NCBI GenBank assembly: GCA_009193035.1
Contig: SWDT01000011.1
Coordinates: 372,001 to 436,000 of the forward strand
DNA length: 64,000 bases
Direction: 5' to 3'
From: Halicephalobus mephisto
Lineage: Eukaryota; Nematoda; Chromadorea; Rhabditida; Panagrolaimidae
Numbering within the stretch: the first letter of the stretch is position 1; every line of letters starts with the position of its first letter. Made by a program: the position numbers and the translations under genes. The notes beneath the pieces were generated by a model. That model ran no database searches and was not told the origin of the DNA. It saw only the letters and a program-made list of their open reading frames with translations. Of this stretch, positions 47,101-58,324 are shown piece after piece.

Positions 47101-50100
47101 TTCGAAGCCTTCTGGAGACTTCTACGGTACTGTAGAAAATTTTGGAGACTTCTACAGTACTACAGGAGACTTCAGAGATTTCTACAGTACTGTAGAAAAT
47201 TTTAGAGATTTCTACAGTACTGTAGAAAATTTTAGAGACTTCTACGGTACTACAGGAGACTTCAAAGATTTCTACAGTACTGTAGAAAACTTCCGGAAGC
47301 TTCTACAGTACTACAGGGGACTTTATAAACTTCTACAGTACTGTAGAAAACTTCACAAACTTCTACAGTACTACGGAAGACTTCTAAAAGATCCTCAAGT
47401 CTCGTGATTTTGAAAGATTTTAGAAATCTTGAAGACAAAAAATCTAGAAGGTTTGAAGCTAGACTGAACTTGTGGATCTGGATGAAGCAAGTTGTTCAAT
47501 CGATGTCGGTTTGGAAGGTAATTCGAGAATGGATTCCATTGTCAAGTCGCGCAATCGAGGGTCTGACGAACTTTAAGCCCTCAGGGAACCAAACTGACAA
47601 GATCAAGCAACATCCAAGGACATTGAGTTTTGATTTTAAAAAATCAAAAAAATTATATAAAAAAAATTAATTTTTTAAAATTATTCAAATTTTTAAAATT
47701 AAATATTTTAAATTTTCGAAATTAATTTTAGAATAAATTTATTTAAAAAGTTCTTATTTAAAAAAAATTTTAAATTTAAAAAAATAAAAAAAAATTTAAA
47801 TTTAAAAAAATAAAAAAAATTTTTAATTTTTAAAATTTTAATTTTTAAAACTTAAAATTCTTCAATATTATTCAAAAAGAAAGTTTTAGATTTAATAGTA
47901 GATTTGGTTTTTTTATTTTTAAAAAAATTAGATGAAAATACTGATAAAAAAGTAGGTCATTGACAAATTGAATAAAATTTAAATCTTTTTAAAATTATTA
48001 AAATTAATAAATTCGACTTTAAAAAAATTAAAATATCGATGGAAAATTAATTATTCAAAAATTTTAAAATTTTAATTTTAATTTTTTAAACTTTTATAAA
48101 ATTTCAATTTTTTTTAAATTTTAGAAAATTAATTTTTTAAAGATTTTTTATAAAATTTTATTTTTTTTTAAATTTTATAAAATTTATTTTTTAAAGATTT
48201 TTTATAAAATTTTATTTTTTTTAAATTTTAGAAAATTTATTTTTTAACTTTTAGAAAATTTTATTTTTTTTTTTAAATTTTAGAAAGTTTCGGTTTTTTT
48301 TTAATTTTAGAAAATTTATTTTTTTTATTTTAGAAAATTTTAAAAAAGATAAAAATGTTGATAAAAGAAAAATAGGTTATTGACAGATTGGACAAAAGTT
48401 TAGATTGGAATTCCAAGCTTGGTTGCGAGCGCAAATTTTCAAGACTTGAAGCTTTCTTGTTTTCTCGATCGGTCAAGTCTTTAGATGGAGAGCTTCGAGA
48501 GCCGAGACTCGGCGGCCGAGGACAAGTGAGCCGTTACGAGTCGAGTGGACCGTCGTTGATTGCGGACCAGGTTGGAACGTTTCATCCATCGAAGGAACAA
48601 GTTGTACAGTTGCATTTTTCCTCGACACAAATTCCTCATCAAATCCAAAAAAAAAAAAAATCAAAAAAAAATTAAAATTCAAAAAAAAAATTTTTTTTTT
48701 GATTTTTTTTTTGAATTTTAAAATTATAAAAATTTAAAATTATTGAACGAGATTTTTTGAGATGTATGAAGTGGATGGAGTCTATGAAATGACATGAATC
48801 AGTCATCAAGAACAAACACTGGAAGGAAATCGCTCGAGGCAATGATAAGTGTTGCGGAATGTGAAATCAACTTTTATCGTCGAATATATGGGCATCACGA
48901 AGAGCTTAGTCATTTTAAGAGGAGGAAAAGTTGGAGCAGAAAGGAATTTAAGAAAAAGATGAATCAACTTCTGCGATGAAAATTTTGAAGACTATAATAA
49001 ATTTTTTTTATTTTTATCATTAGAGTACTGTAAAAAGGAATTTAAGAAAATAAGTAAAATATTGAAGACTATAATAAATCTTTTTTATTTTTATCATTAG
49101 AGTACTGTAAAAAAGAAATTAAGAAAATAAGTAAAATATTGAAGATCATAATAAATTTAAAAAATTTTTAAGATTAAAGTACTGTAAAAAAGAAGTTTAG
49201 AAAATAAGTAAAATATTGAAGATCATAATAAATTTTTTAAATTTTTATCATTAGAGTACTGTAAAAAGGAAATTAAGAAAATGAGTAAAATATTGAAGAC
49301 TATAATAAATCTTCTTTATTTTTATCATTAGAGTACTGTAAAAAAGAAATTAAAAAAATGAGTAAAATATTGAAGACTATAATAAATCTCTTTTTATTTT
49401 TATCATTAGAGTACTGTGTAAAAATTTAAGAAAAAAGTGAATAAAGTTCTGCAACGAAATTTTTAAGAACTAATAAATTTTTTAAATTTTTATCATTAGA
49501 GTACTGTAAAAAGGAAGTTAAGAAGAAAATACATCAACTCCTGTAGCGAAAATTCCTGAAGACTATAATAAACCTTTCTTTATCTTTACAATCAAATATT
49601 ACCGTAGAAAATTCAAAAAGAAAATGAATCAATTCCTGCAGCGAAAGTTCCTGAGAATTATAATGTTAATTCATCCAACAAGTGGGCATTACTGTAAACA
49701 GAAATCTAAGAAAAATCAAATTGATTCCTACAGCGAAAATTTCCAAAAAAAAAACATTGTAATTTGCCAGTAAAAATGGAAATTAATGTAAAAAAAAATA
49801 AAATCAACTTTTTTCAAAAAGTTCTTAAGTACCGTAATGAGCTGGATTATTTAGCAATAAGAGTTAAATTTGCCAAAAAAGAACCTAACAATAAACTACA
49901 CAGGTACTGTAGAATCACTTGCAACTGAATTCTATCAACACGTAAAACAACGTTCTTCAAATGTTGGATTCTGAGTGCAATCGATGACAGAATTATAATT
50001 TAATAAAAATTAATTCTAATTTAACAAAAATTAATTCTAATTTAATACAAATTAATTCTAATTTAACAAAAATTAATTATGATTTAACAAAAATTAATTA

Positions 50101-51351
50101 TAATTTAACAAAAATTAGTTATAATTTAACAAAAATTAATTATAATTTAACAAAAATTAATTATAATTTAATAAAAATTAATTATAATTTAATAAAAATT
50201 AATTCTAATTTAACACAATTAACATATTCGGGTTGTTTTTTTTGTTATCAATGAAAATCTGAACACGTTGATTGGGTTGTACGACAGTTGCTCCTTCTTT
50301 ATTTCGCAAAATTTACCTCATTTATTTCGTTTTTATATTAATTATTAAATCAACGCAATATCTTACTTAAGTAAAAAAATTAATTTAAAAAGAATTTCGA
50401 AATTAGTGAGAATAGAAAAAGAGAAAAATAAAAAGCGAATGTCGCTGGGGGAAGCGTCATCCAGCCCGTTGATTATGTTCAGTTACAAGTGATTTCACAG
50501 CACCTGTGGAACTAAAGCATCTATCAAAAAACATAAAACTAACCCTCGTAAAGAAAATTTTCGAATACGGTAACGATTTTCTTCGTTCGTTTTTCCGAGT
50601 CAGACTTGATAAAAAATAATCTATCTATTAAGACATCAAAAAAGAAAAGTCAATTCTCGCCGCGAAAGTCCCTGAATACGGTAACGATTTTCTTCGTTCG
50701 TTTTTTTAAGTTAGACTTGATAAAAAATAACCTATTAACAAAAACATCTATCAAAGTAAATAAAACCAATTCTCGCCGCGAAAGTCCCTGAATACAGTAA
50801 CGATTTTCTTCGTTTATTTGTTTAAGTTAGACTTGATAAAAAATAACCTATTAACTAAAAAATTTATTAAAACAAATTTAAAAAACTCCTGCCGCGAAAG
50901 TCCCTGAATACGGTAATGATCTTCTTCGTTTTTTTTTAAAGTTAGACATGTCGAAAAATAACCTATTAACAAAAATACCTATCAAAGTAGATAAAACCAA
51001 TTCTCGCCGCGAAAGTCCCTGATAGTCAAGACAAATTTGTTCGTTCCAAAACGCGAGTCGAAGTTGGAGCAAAAAGAAATCTAAATACACGAAGTACAAC
51101 GCCGAAATTTTGCGATTAAAATTGCTTTCGTTATTTTATACTTTTATTAGGGACGTACTTAATATGGGATAAGTCTTTATAAAAAGTACGTCTTTGACTT
51201 AATTTTGTAAAAAAGCGTGAATTACGTCGAAATTTTCAATAATAAGTTCGAAAATCGCTAAACAAACCTGTCTGAAAAAAGATTCTGGAGATCGAAGAGC
51301 TGAGGCCGGAATGATCTTGATCGGGCCATAACTGGCTCGGAACGTCGCCAT
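41108..51351 (-). CDS. MARVEL-domain four-membrane-span protein, long isoform
   Basis: Seven exons, all in phase: 51351-51268, 46340-46123, 44624-44426, 43606-43304, 42756-42565, 41907-41770, 41185-41108; 403 aa. The N-terminal two thirds is cytoplasmic, rich in Tyr, Pro, Gly and Arg (GGPETTAYGGGYRGFPQPQP, VDYRYYRSFSG). Four hydrophobic segments follow: ALKFAQLILGAAILGLVLG, AVVGIVAVFAILTLLLLV, CGAFLYILVAFLESYFAA and IIACILAYFNIITYLVDF, the MARVEL pattern of tetraspan vesicle or junction proteins. A Cys pair flanks the last extracellular loop (AACYPPNGK...EVCHRAEW). The specific function is unknown. The span is 10 kb because every large intron holds repeats. A possible untranslated first exon ends at a GTAAGT donor near 51844. 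Confidence 0.82.
41230..41580. repeat. 34-bp minisatellite in the last MARVEL intron
   Basis: About ten units of GGACTTTTCG(C/T)GCTAAGA followed by (C/T)A(T/C)GA(C/T)TTT(C/A)(A/G)AAAAT. Faint inverted remnants (GTCTCAGCACGA) lie just downstream. Confidence 0.9.
42770..43165. repeat. 120-bp tandem repeat in MARVEL intron
   Basis: Three to four units sharing GAACGAACTCCCTGAACTAC, CGTACTCCAAC, GCGCGGGAATTCAAAAACC and AATTGTCAAAAAAGAGTTAG. The array lies between exons 42756 and 43304. Confidence 0.9.
44190..44228 (-). CDS. Alternative first exon of the MARVEL gene (short isoform)
   Basis: An ATG at 44228 opens a 13-codon exon (MNGGGPGFFYTTP) ending at a good GTGAGT donor in phase 0, the phase needed to splice onto the 43606 exon. 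No suitable acceptor precedes it in this frame, so it is best read as a first exon with its own promoter. It replaces the Arg/Tyr-rich N-terminus of the long form and gives a protein of about 236 aa. Confidence 0.6.
44666..45115. mobile_element. 450-bp foldback/MITE element with 48-bp TIRs and CAATAAA duplication
   Basis: The left end (44667) reads TAGGGTTGTTGTCTTTTTCG and the right end, reverse-complemented from 45115, TAGGATTGTTATCTTTTTCG. They stay matched for about 48 bp (through CACTATTCCCAAAACTCTCT) with two differences. The element is flanked by CAATAAA at 44659-44665 and 45116-45122, a likely 7-bp target-site duplication. The interior has about four units of 85-90 bp (TTTTTTGGAGACGAACAGAG, AAAAATAATC(C/T)GACTGC) that carry their own CTCCAAAAAAAGAGT / ACTCTTTTTTGGAG inversions. 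Non-autonomous; the superfamily is not certain. Confidence 0.85.
45495..46040. repeat. 60-80-bp tandem repeat in MARVEL intron
   Basis: Seven imperfect units with GAAAATTTTCGAAATAGTTT, CAAAATGATTTTTTTAAA and ATAAACAAATTTTAAATAAA. Confidence 0.8.
46355..46790. repeat. 20-bp ATATATCAACATATATCCAT satellite
   Basis: About 20 units of CATATATCCATATATATCAA starting immediately upstream of the 46340 exon in transcript orientation. The many ORFs here are repeat artefacts. Confidence 0.95.
47095..47395. repeat. CTACAGTACTGTAG tandem array
   Basis: About ten units of roughly 30 bp, each with GACTTCTACAGTACTGTAG or a close variant (CTACGGTACTACAGGAG). Each unit has a palindromic core. Confidence 0.9.
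48955..49680. repeat. 75-bp tandem repeat with AGTACTGTAAAAA core
   Basis: About nine units of GAGTACTGTAAAAA, GAA(A/G)TTAAGAAAAT(A/G)AGT, AAAATATTGAAGACTATAAT, AAATC-TTTTTATTTTTATC. The last units drift into GCAGCGAAAGTTCCTGA, linking this array to the 2-kb and 50.6-kb families. Confidence 0.9.
49995..50215. repeat. 21-bp AATTAATTATAATTTAACAAA array
   Basis: About ten near-perfect units in the first intron of the MARVEL gene, within 1.3 kb of its start. Confidence 0.95.
50555..51025. repeat. 110-bp tandem repeat with GCCGCGAAAGTCCCTGA core
   Basis: Four to five units: CTCGCCGCGAAAGTCCCTGA, ATACGGTAACGATTTTCTTC, GTTAGACTTGATAAAAAATA, ACCTATTAACAAAAA. The core is shared with 2005-2376. Confidence 0.9.
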
Positions 51352-53267
51352 CCAGTCAGTTCAGGCACTCCATAAATAAAAAATCTAAAATTTAAAAAAA
51401 TATTTTAAAATCCATATATCAAAAATCATTCAAAAAGTAAAAAAATTAAATTTTATAAATTCAAAAATTTTTTAAAATTAAAATTATATAAAAAATATTT
51501 CAAATTTTTCGAAAATTAAATCATAAAATTTTATAAAAAAAAGTAATTTTAAAAACTTAAATTTTATAAAAAATATTTTTAAAAATTAAATTATTTAAAA
51601 AAATTAAATTTTATAAAAAATATTTAAAATTTACAAAAATATTTAAAAAATTAAATTATTTAAAAAAAATTAAAATTTATAAAAATTTTTGAAATTTATA
51701 AAAATGTTTGAAAAATTAAATTATTTTAAAAAATTAAATTTTATAAAAAATATTTAAAATTTATAAAAATTTTTTAAAAATTAATTTTTTTTAGAAATTT
51801 TTGAAAAATTAATTTTTTTTTAAAATTTTTGAAATTTAAAACTTACAAATACTGAATCCAGAATGTTATCGAAACAAATCAATATGTAATCAAGGTCAAG
51901 GCCTCAATTCCTCAAATCGTACTAATCTTGCTCGAAAGCAAAATTCAGACTTGAGGTCGATTATTAATTGAAAGCAATCTCGAGATCTCGATCGACAGGC
52001 GCAAACCTCGACAGCTAGAACCTCGCACGTGTCTACCTCAAATTTTTCCAAAAATTATAATAATCCAAAAAAATTAAATTAAAAAAAATAAGATTAGAAA
52101 AATTTTAAAAAACAAAAAAGTAAAATTTAAAAATAATGAAAATTTAAAACAATAAAAAAATTTAAAATTTAAAAATAATTAAAATAATAAAAAAAATTTA
52201 AAATTAATAATAAAATTTAAAAATAATTAAAATAATTTTAAAAAATAAAAACTTTAAAAATAATTAAAACAATAAAATTTAAAATAATAAAAACTTTAAA
52301 ATAATAGAAATTTAAAAAAAATAAAAACAAAAATAATAAAATTGAAATTAATAATATTTAAAAAATTATGAAATTTTAAAATTAAAAATAATAGAAATTT
52401 TAAAAAATAAATAATAATGAAATTCTAAAAAATTTAAAAATAATAACTTTTAAGAAATATTGTAAAATTTAAAGTAGAAATTTTAAAAAATATAAAAAAA
52501 CAAAAATAAACGTTATTTTGAAGTTGTTTTGACACAAATTTCTGTTTTTTGATTTTCCTAATTTTCGAAATTTTTGAAATTTTTAGGAATTTTTGTGAAA
52601 TTTTGGAAGACTTCAGAAATCTCCGTAATTTTTTAAATTTCTCCAAACGTTTCCGAACATTCAAAAATTTCAAAAAAATTTAATAATAAAAATAAAAAAC
52701 AAATTTTTTTCACAAAATAATTCCAACATAATTTTTTTTTTAATTTTTAAACTTTTTCTAAAATTTAAAAATTTTTAAACTTCTTTTAAAATTTAAAATT
52801 TTTTAAACTTTTTTTAAAATTTAAAAATTTTTAAACTTCTTTTAAAATTTAAAATTTTTAAAACTTTTTTTGAAATTTAAAAATTTCTTTTAAAATTTAA
52901 AAATTTTTAAACTTCTTTTAAAATTTAAAAATTTCTAAATCCCAGTTTGTTTAAACTCGAAATAGATACAAAAAGACAAGAGCTAGTGATCCTTTGGAAC
53001 GACATTCCTTCATCGGACAAAAAAAAATCGACTAAAAGTGACTTACGAAAAAGCAACAATTCTTTTTATGATCGAAATCCGTTTTGTAAGCTACCTTTTG
53101 ACCGTAGATTATGCTTGTTTGTGGAGGTTAACCGAGCCAAAGTCAATTCTATTTTATTTACTTTCCTTCTCGGACATTGTTAGCGCTCAACCTTCATCAG
53201 ATGAAACCTTTATTTCGATCGATAATTTTTTAAATTTCATAAGGCACAAAAAATTTTATTTTCCCGT
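51352..53267. other. Intergenic upstream of MARVEL gene, no gene supported
   Basis: 51380-51840 and 52040-52940 are low-complexity A/T (AAATTTAAAAATAATTAAAA types; 52760-52940 is a TTTTAAACTTCTTTTAAAAT array). 51845-52035 has ordinary composition (CTCGAGATCTCGATCGACAG, GCACGTG) and may be a promoter or untranslated exon, because a minus-strand GTAAGT follows it. Short frames at 52947-53271 show no domain. Confidence 0.4.
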
Positions 53268-56200
53268 TTAATTTTTAACTTTTCTAAAATCAAGAATTTC
53301 ATCATCTGATTCATCTCCAAAATCAATATCCTTCAATGGTACTTTTTCAAATCCTTCGTGTTTCAGGGACCATTTCCATGATTGAAAAGCATTATATAAA
53401 GAATAAAAAACAATTCCCATCATAATAAACGAAAAAATAAAAGCCAAAAAAAGTTTTTTTCCAGTCAAAGAAAACGGTTTATGAAGCACAAATTCCAATT
53501 TTGGTGGATCGTCATCAGATACTGTAATTTCCAAATGTTGTTCTGTAAATCCATCTGAAAAAACAGACACATAATACAATCCTTCATCAAGGCCTTCAAA
53601 AAAGAACCCATCAGGACCAGTTTTTAATTTTTTCAAATGACCTCTAGTTCCAGCCACAGGTCGAATCGTAACATTCACGTTTTCCAAATTTAATCCATCA
53701 CTAGATTTAATTTTCCCAGATATGCCAATCCTTCTTTTATCCAAAACAGCAAAAATTGGTTTTCTATTTTCTTCAAAAATATTTCCAGTTCCTCTCTGTT
53801 CATAACAACAAGCAGTTTGTAAAAGAATAGCATCCGGCGCCTTCCAATCATGTGGAGTCCATTGAAAAGCTCCTATTACTGGTTTCGGATTATGGTCATT
53901 TGAACACACATCCAATGGATTCTAAAATTAAATCACAATTAAATTACAAATAAATTACAAATAAATTACAATTAAATTACAAATTACTGTAAAAACTACA
54001 AAATTTCCTCAGTAAAACTTCTCCATCAAGATCGAAAATTATAAAATTTAATATTTTCGATTTTTTCCAGATCAAAATTCCCAAATTTTCGAAATCTTCG
54101 ATTTTCGAATTAGTTTAGTTTGAGTTCGAACTTTTCAATTTTTGGATTTGAATTAATCCAAAATCGATTCTAAATAAATCCGAAAACCGACAGCTTTAGT
54201 AAACACAAACTATTATAAAAATCAGAAATATTCATTTTTACAAAATTCTCTTGACACGAATTTTTAAAATTTTTTACAACTAAAATAGCTTAAAGGATAA
54301 TTTCAGTTTCGCGCAGTGATTATTTCGTAATCTTATGATTTTAGAGTCACTCATATACGGTTCCGATATATCGGACATACTACATACAAGTATCAATACA
54401 TTAAATACAATACATCAACTTAATGTATAGATACATTACATTTTATATATCCAATACATTAGTTATTTTAATGTATATATTGTATTTAATATATCCGATA
54501 TATTAAAGTTGTTTTAATGTATATATTGTATTTAATATATCCAATATATTAGAGCCGTTTTGATGTATATATTGTATTTAATATATCCAATACATTAAAG
54601 TTGTTTTGATGTATATATTAAATGCAATATATCCAATATATTAGAGTTGTTTTAATGTATATATTGTATTTAATATATCCGATACATTAGAGCCGTTTTG
54701 ATGTACTCTTTTTGGTGTCCATTGCGTAAGCAAGTCAGGGTGTACGGTCTCGAAGGGAAGTACCCCACGTGCTAGAGTAGGTATACTGTCTACACAGCAG
54801 ACCAGGTGTTGCTTAATTAATATATAATTGTGTTTAGTATTATTACTTTTTGGACAAATAAAAAACTTTCATATCCCTCACGCAATCCTATCGGTTCTCA
54901 GAAATCTAATAATTACTGTAAAAAATCCAAACCTGTTTCATTTGATCATGTGTCATTGCATACAATTCAGCAAGTTGCATTGTTGGAGGTTTGTTGTTAG
55001 TTTTCGTAACTTCAGCAATAGCTGCCATTATAGATTGATCAATTTCGACTCCCATAATTCCAAGCGAATTTTTTGAATTTGATTTAGATAATTTTAAATT
55101 ATTGTCGATAAATCTAACTTTCAATCCTCCAGAACCAACAAGTATTACTAAATCAATTTCAGAAATTTTTTCCAATATAGGTGCTATAATTTGATAAAAT
55201 GGTGAAATTGTACCGTAATCATGACAATTAATTTGAGTATGAGGAATTTCAGGTACTAAATAAATAGTACTATCTTTTAAAATTTTTTTAATTTTAAGAT
55301 TTTCATCATCATTAACACTCATAGATTCTTCACAAAAAGTCGAAATTAATTGATAAACAAATGTTTCTGTTTTCTAAAAAATTAAAAAAATAAAAACTTT
55401 TAAAATTTTAAAAAATACCATTTCAACAGCCATAATTAAAGTTCTTGATCCTTGTTGAGAACCTATCTGATAAACTTTCATCGATCCAATGTCAATCTCT
55501 CTCAAATGACATCGAGAATCCGGCGGTATCCTATCGATTCCAGCTTCCGTCGAAAATACAACCTGATCAGGAGTAAAATGATCAGACGGATTAGCAGATG
55601 GTATAACACTAAATTCCGTAACTACATCCTTCTTAATAACATTGAGAAGACTCTGAAAAAAAACTTTATGCAATACTTCCCAAGTTCCATCACCATCCAA
55701 AAAATTAGTGAAGCCTTTATTAGGCTTTTAGTGCAAAATAAATCTCGTGAAAGCGAACAAAAAATTATATGTGTAAGATTAGTAAAAATAGGAATGACTA
55801 AAATTACAGTAGGATCAAGAAACAATCGACAGCACCTCCACAATGCCTGTTAAGGCAGCATCAGCACGTTGAGTGTCATTGTCTGGTTGGCAACCAATTG
55901 CAATTCCTAGTTGAAATCGATCAGAAATATTCATAAAATCAACCATCTGTGCAACTGAATTGTCATTAATCTTCGATGGACAACTTGAATTAAACTCTCC
56001 AGACGTTGAAAACGCTCTAAAAACAATCAACAAAAAACATTTAAACATTTCACAAATCACAAAAAACCATAAAAAAACAAACCTCTTAATACTAGCCTCA
56101 AATGTAGTTGCATTAAACAGTTTTGGGATATTATCACCCTTATTATAAATCACAGAATGTGGAGATCCCGTAGAAAACAAAATTATGGCATCCAAATTAG

Positions 56201-57905
56201 AAGCACGAAGTAAAGGCAAATGATCAATTTGATCATATTCAGGGAAAAAATAAAGTTTAGCTCTTTTCAACAAAGTAGCTAATCCAGCATCACTAGGAGG
56301 ACAAGTAGCATTAGCTAGACGAAATATAAGTTGAGAAGATTCATCATCAAGTCCCAATAAAGAAATTCTAACAGGTCCTTTACCTCTCACTAACATCTGC
56401 TGATTATCTTCCGAATCACATGAAATATCTTTCATCGTTACATTATGAATCTTAGCCGGACCAACATCAACATTAATATCAAATTCATGAGATACATGAT
56501 CTTCATGAACAATTTCAAGCTAAATATCAAACATTAAAAAATCCACATTTTTATAAAAACCAAACCTTATATTTTCCCGGACTCAATATCCTCCAATACT
56601 CTCCCAATCCAGTAGTAGTGACATTCTTCCCTGTAGTACCTTCCAAAATCCTCAAAGTAGCATTAGAAAGAGGATTTTCTTGGCTATCTTTAACGATTCC
56701 TTTCACTCCACGATGTACCATTTCCATATAAGCAATCAACGAATATTTATGATCATTCCAAAGAGTAGGAAGCATACTATCAAAAGGAAACTTAAAGCAA
56801 CCCATTTCAATTGTTATTTCCATAGAATTAGAATGCAAATATTGCCAATCCTGCATTCCTCCAGCCAAATGATACCATCCTGCTCCATTTGTAATACCAT
56901 GAGAAAACGAATCACCCAATGCAGAAAGTCCACATCTTCTACCAGTTTTCCACATATTTGCATGGGCTCTAGCATATTGATAAGCCAATTCAACAAATAA
57001 TCTATCATCTGGAGAAGCAGTATATATGCCATCTTTACCTGAATCTGAATCATCATATGGATAATTAGCCACTAACGATCCACCATGAAGATTTGCAGAC
57101 AATACAAACGGATAACTTTTAATCCATTGCATAACTGATTGAACTTCTGGTTGAATAAACATTCCACTTGATTCATCCTTATGTTCTGGATATCTCGCCG
57201 GAAAATTCCTATTCAAATCAACTTGAGCTGCATTTGCACGACCGACATATCCAATTCTATCTCCAGGCATATCCATTTCATATCCATCAGGATTCATTGA
57301 TGGCATTATATGAATCCTTGTTTCATTGATTAATTTAGTCAAATATTCATTTTTTCCGTAATTTTTACATAAAATTTCGATCAAATAAAGTAAAGTTTCA
57401 CGTCCAACAACCTCATTTCCATGCATATTTCCAACATATTTAAATTCAGGTTCTAATAATTCATGTTCTGTAGGATTATCAGAAATAATCAAAACCCATA
57501 ACTCTCTTCCTTGAATTGATTTCCCTATCGTATAAAGATGCGTAATATCTTTGTAATTTTCTGCATATTTCTTCAACCATGACGTCATTTCATCATAATT
57601 ATGATTTTTTATCCTAAAAAATCCAGATTTAAAAAAACCAAAAAAGTTCAAATTATTTACCTATCTTTTGAAACATCTTCAAATTTTCCTATTAATTTCT
57701 CCATAACTTCTCTCGATCGAAATAAAGTAGAATTATCAATTTGTCCACTAAAATACCGTTCCAAAGCATCATGTTTAGCTTGTTCAATCTCTTGAGAATT
57801 AGCAACAATATCACTATCCCAATTAATTTGTGTTTTAACTTTCACAATCAAAAACGTTGAGAAAAATATCCAAAATATTTTTTTAAAAATTCCAACATCA
57901 CGCAT
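53268..57905 (-). CDS. Carboxypeptidase D-like type I membrane protein (M14B)
   Basis: Removes C-terminal Arg/Lys from peptides in the secretory path. Exons 57905-57661, 57613-56566, 56519-56083, 56016 to 55836 or 55824, 55652-55419, 55373-54933, 53921-53268 give 1079 or 1083 aa; the fourth donor is uncertain. A signal peptide is followed by an active domain: GNMHGNE zinc site, SMNPDGYE, VDLNRNFP, NLHGGSLVANYPYDD with the third zinc His, and ITIEMGC with the catalytic Glu. Two further carboxypeptidase-like units lack the zinc ligands (GLDDESSQL and GSRTLIMAVEM stand where HGNE should be). A transthyretin-like domain, one membrane span (LFLAFIFSFIMMGIVFY) and an acidic cytoplasmic tail follow. 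The large last intron carries a repeat. Confidence 0.88.
54350..54720. repeat. ATATATC-type dispersed repeat, copy 3, in CPD intron
   Basis: Five to six units of about 60 bp: GTTTTAATGTATATATTGTA, TTTAATATATCC(A/G)ATA(C/T)ATTA(A/G)AG. It is followed by 90 bp of ordinary composition containing CACGTG (54715-54805). Confidence 0.8.
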
Positions 57906-58324
57906 TGCCCCAGGTCCTAAAAAAATAAAATCATTAAAAATTTAAAAATATAACTAGTTCCAATTTCAATACAAGTTGCAAAAACACATCATAGAACCAG
58001 AAAAAACTGTCGATCCGTCACATTGCGCACATGTCAAAATCCTATATTTCACCTTTCCTTTCAAACTGGAAACGAGAACAAAAGCACAAATCCACCAGTT
58101 TGCAAACAATTCCAAAAGCTCAATCTCACTTTCTGGTGATTGAGTAAAGTTTAAAAATAATTACTCGAAAAAAACGAGTTTTTTCATCAACAAAATTCTT
58201 CCGCTATTTTTATAAATCACAAACTTCTTTGTGAACAATTCAACCACGATTTTCGGGATCGATGGGAAATAAACTCTGAGAAATGAAAAATCAACAACAA
58301 AGATTTTCGCAAATCGAATTAGTC
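57906..58324. other. Gap between LTV1 and CPD
   Basis: 420 bp between two same-strand genes. A minus-strand TTTTAG acceptor lies about 12 nt before the CPD ATG, so the CPD mRNA has a spliced or trans-spliced leader. No ORF or RNA gene is supported. Confidence 0.4.

Noticed and set aside
47404..48680. Short plus-strand frames of 88 and 95 codons in the MARVEL intron
   Set aside because: They begin or end in low-complexity A/T, lack domains, and include two copies of a diverged (GGT-ATTGACA-ATTG) segment, so they are probably old repeat remnants.
52947..53271. Two overlapping plus-strand frames of about 78 codons
   Set aside because: Mutually exclusive frames with no domain; close to the CPD 3' end and probably non-coding.
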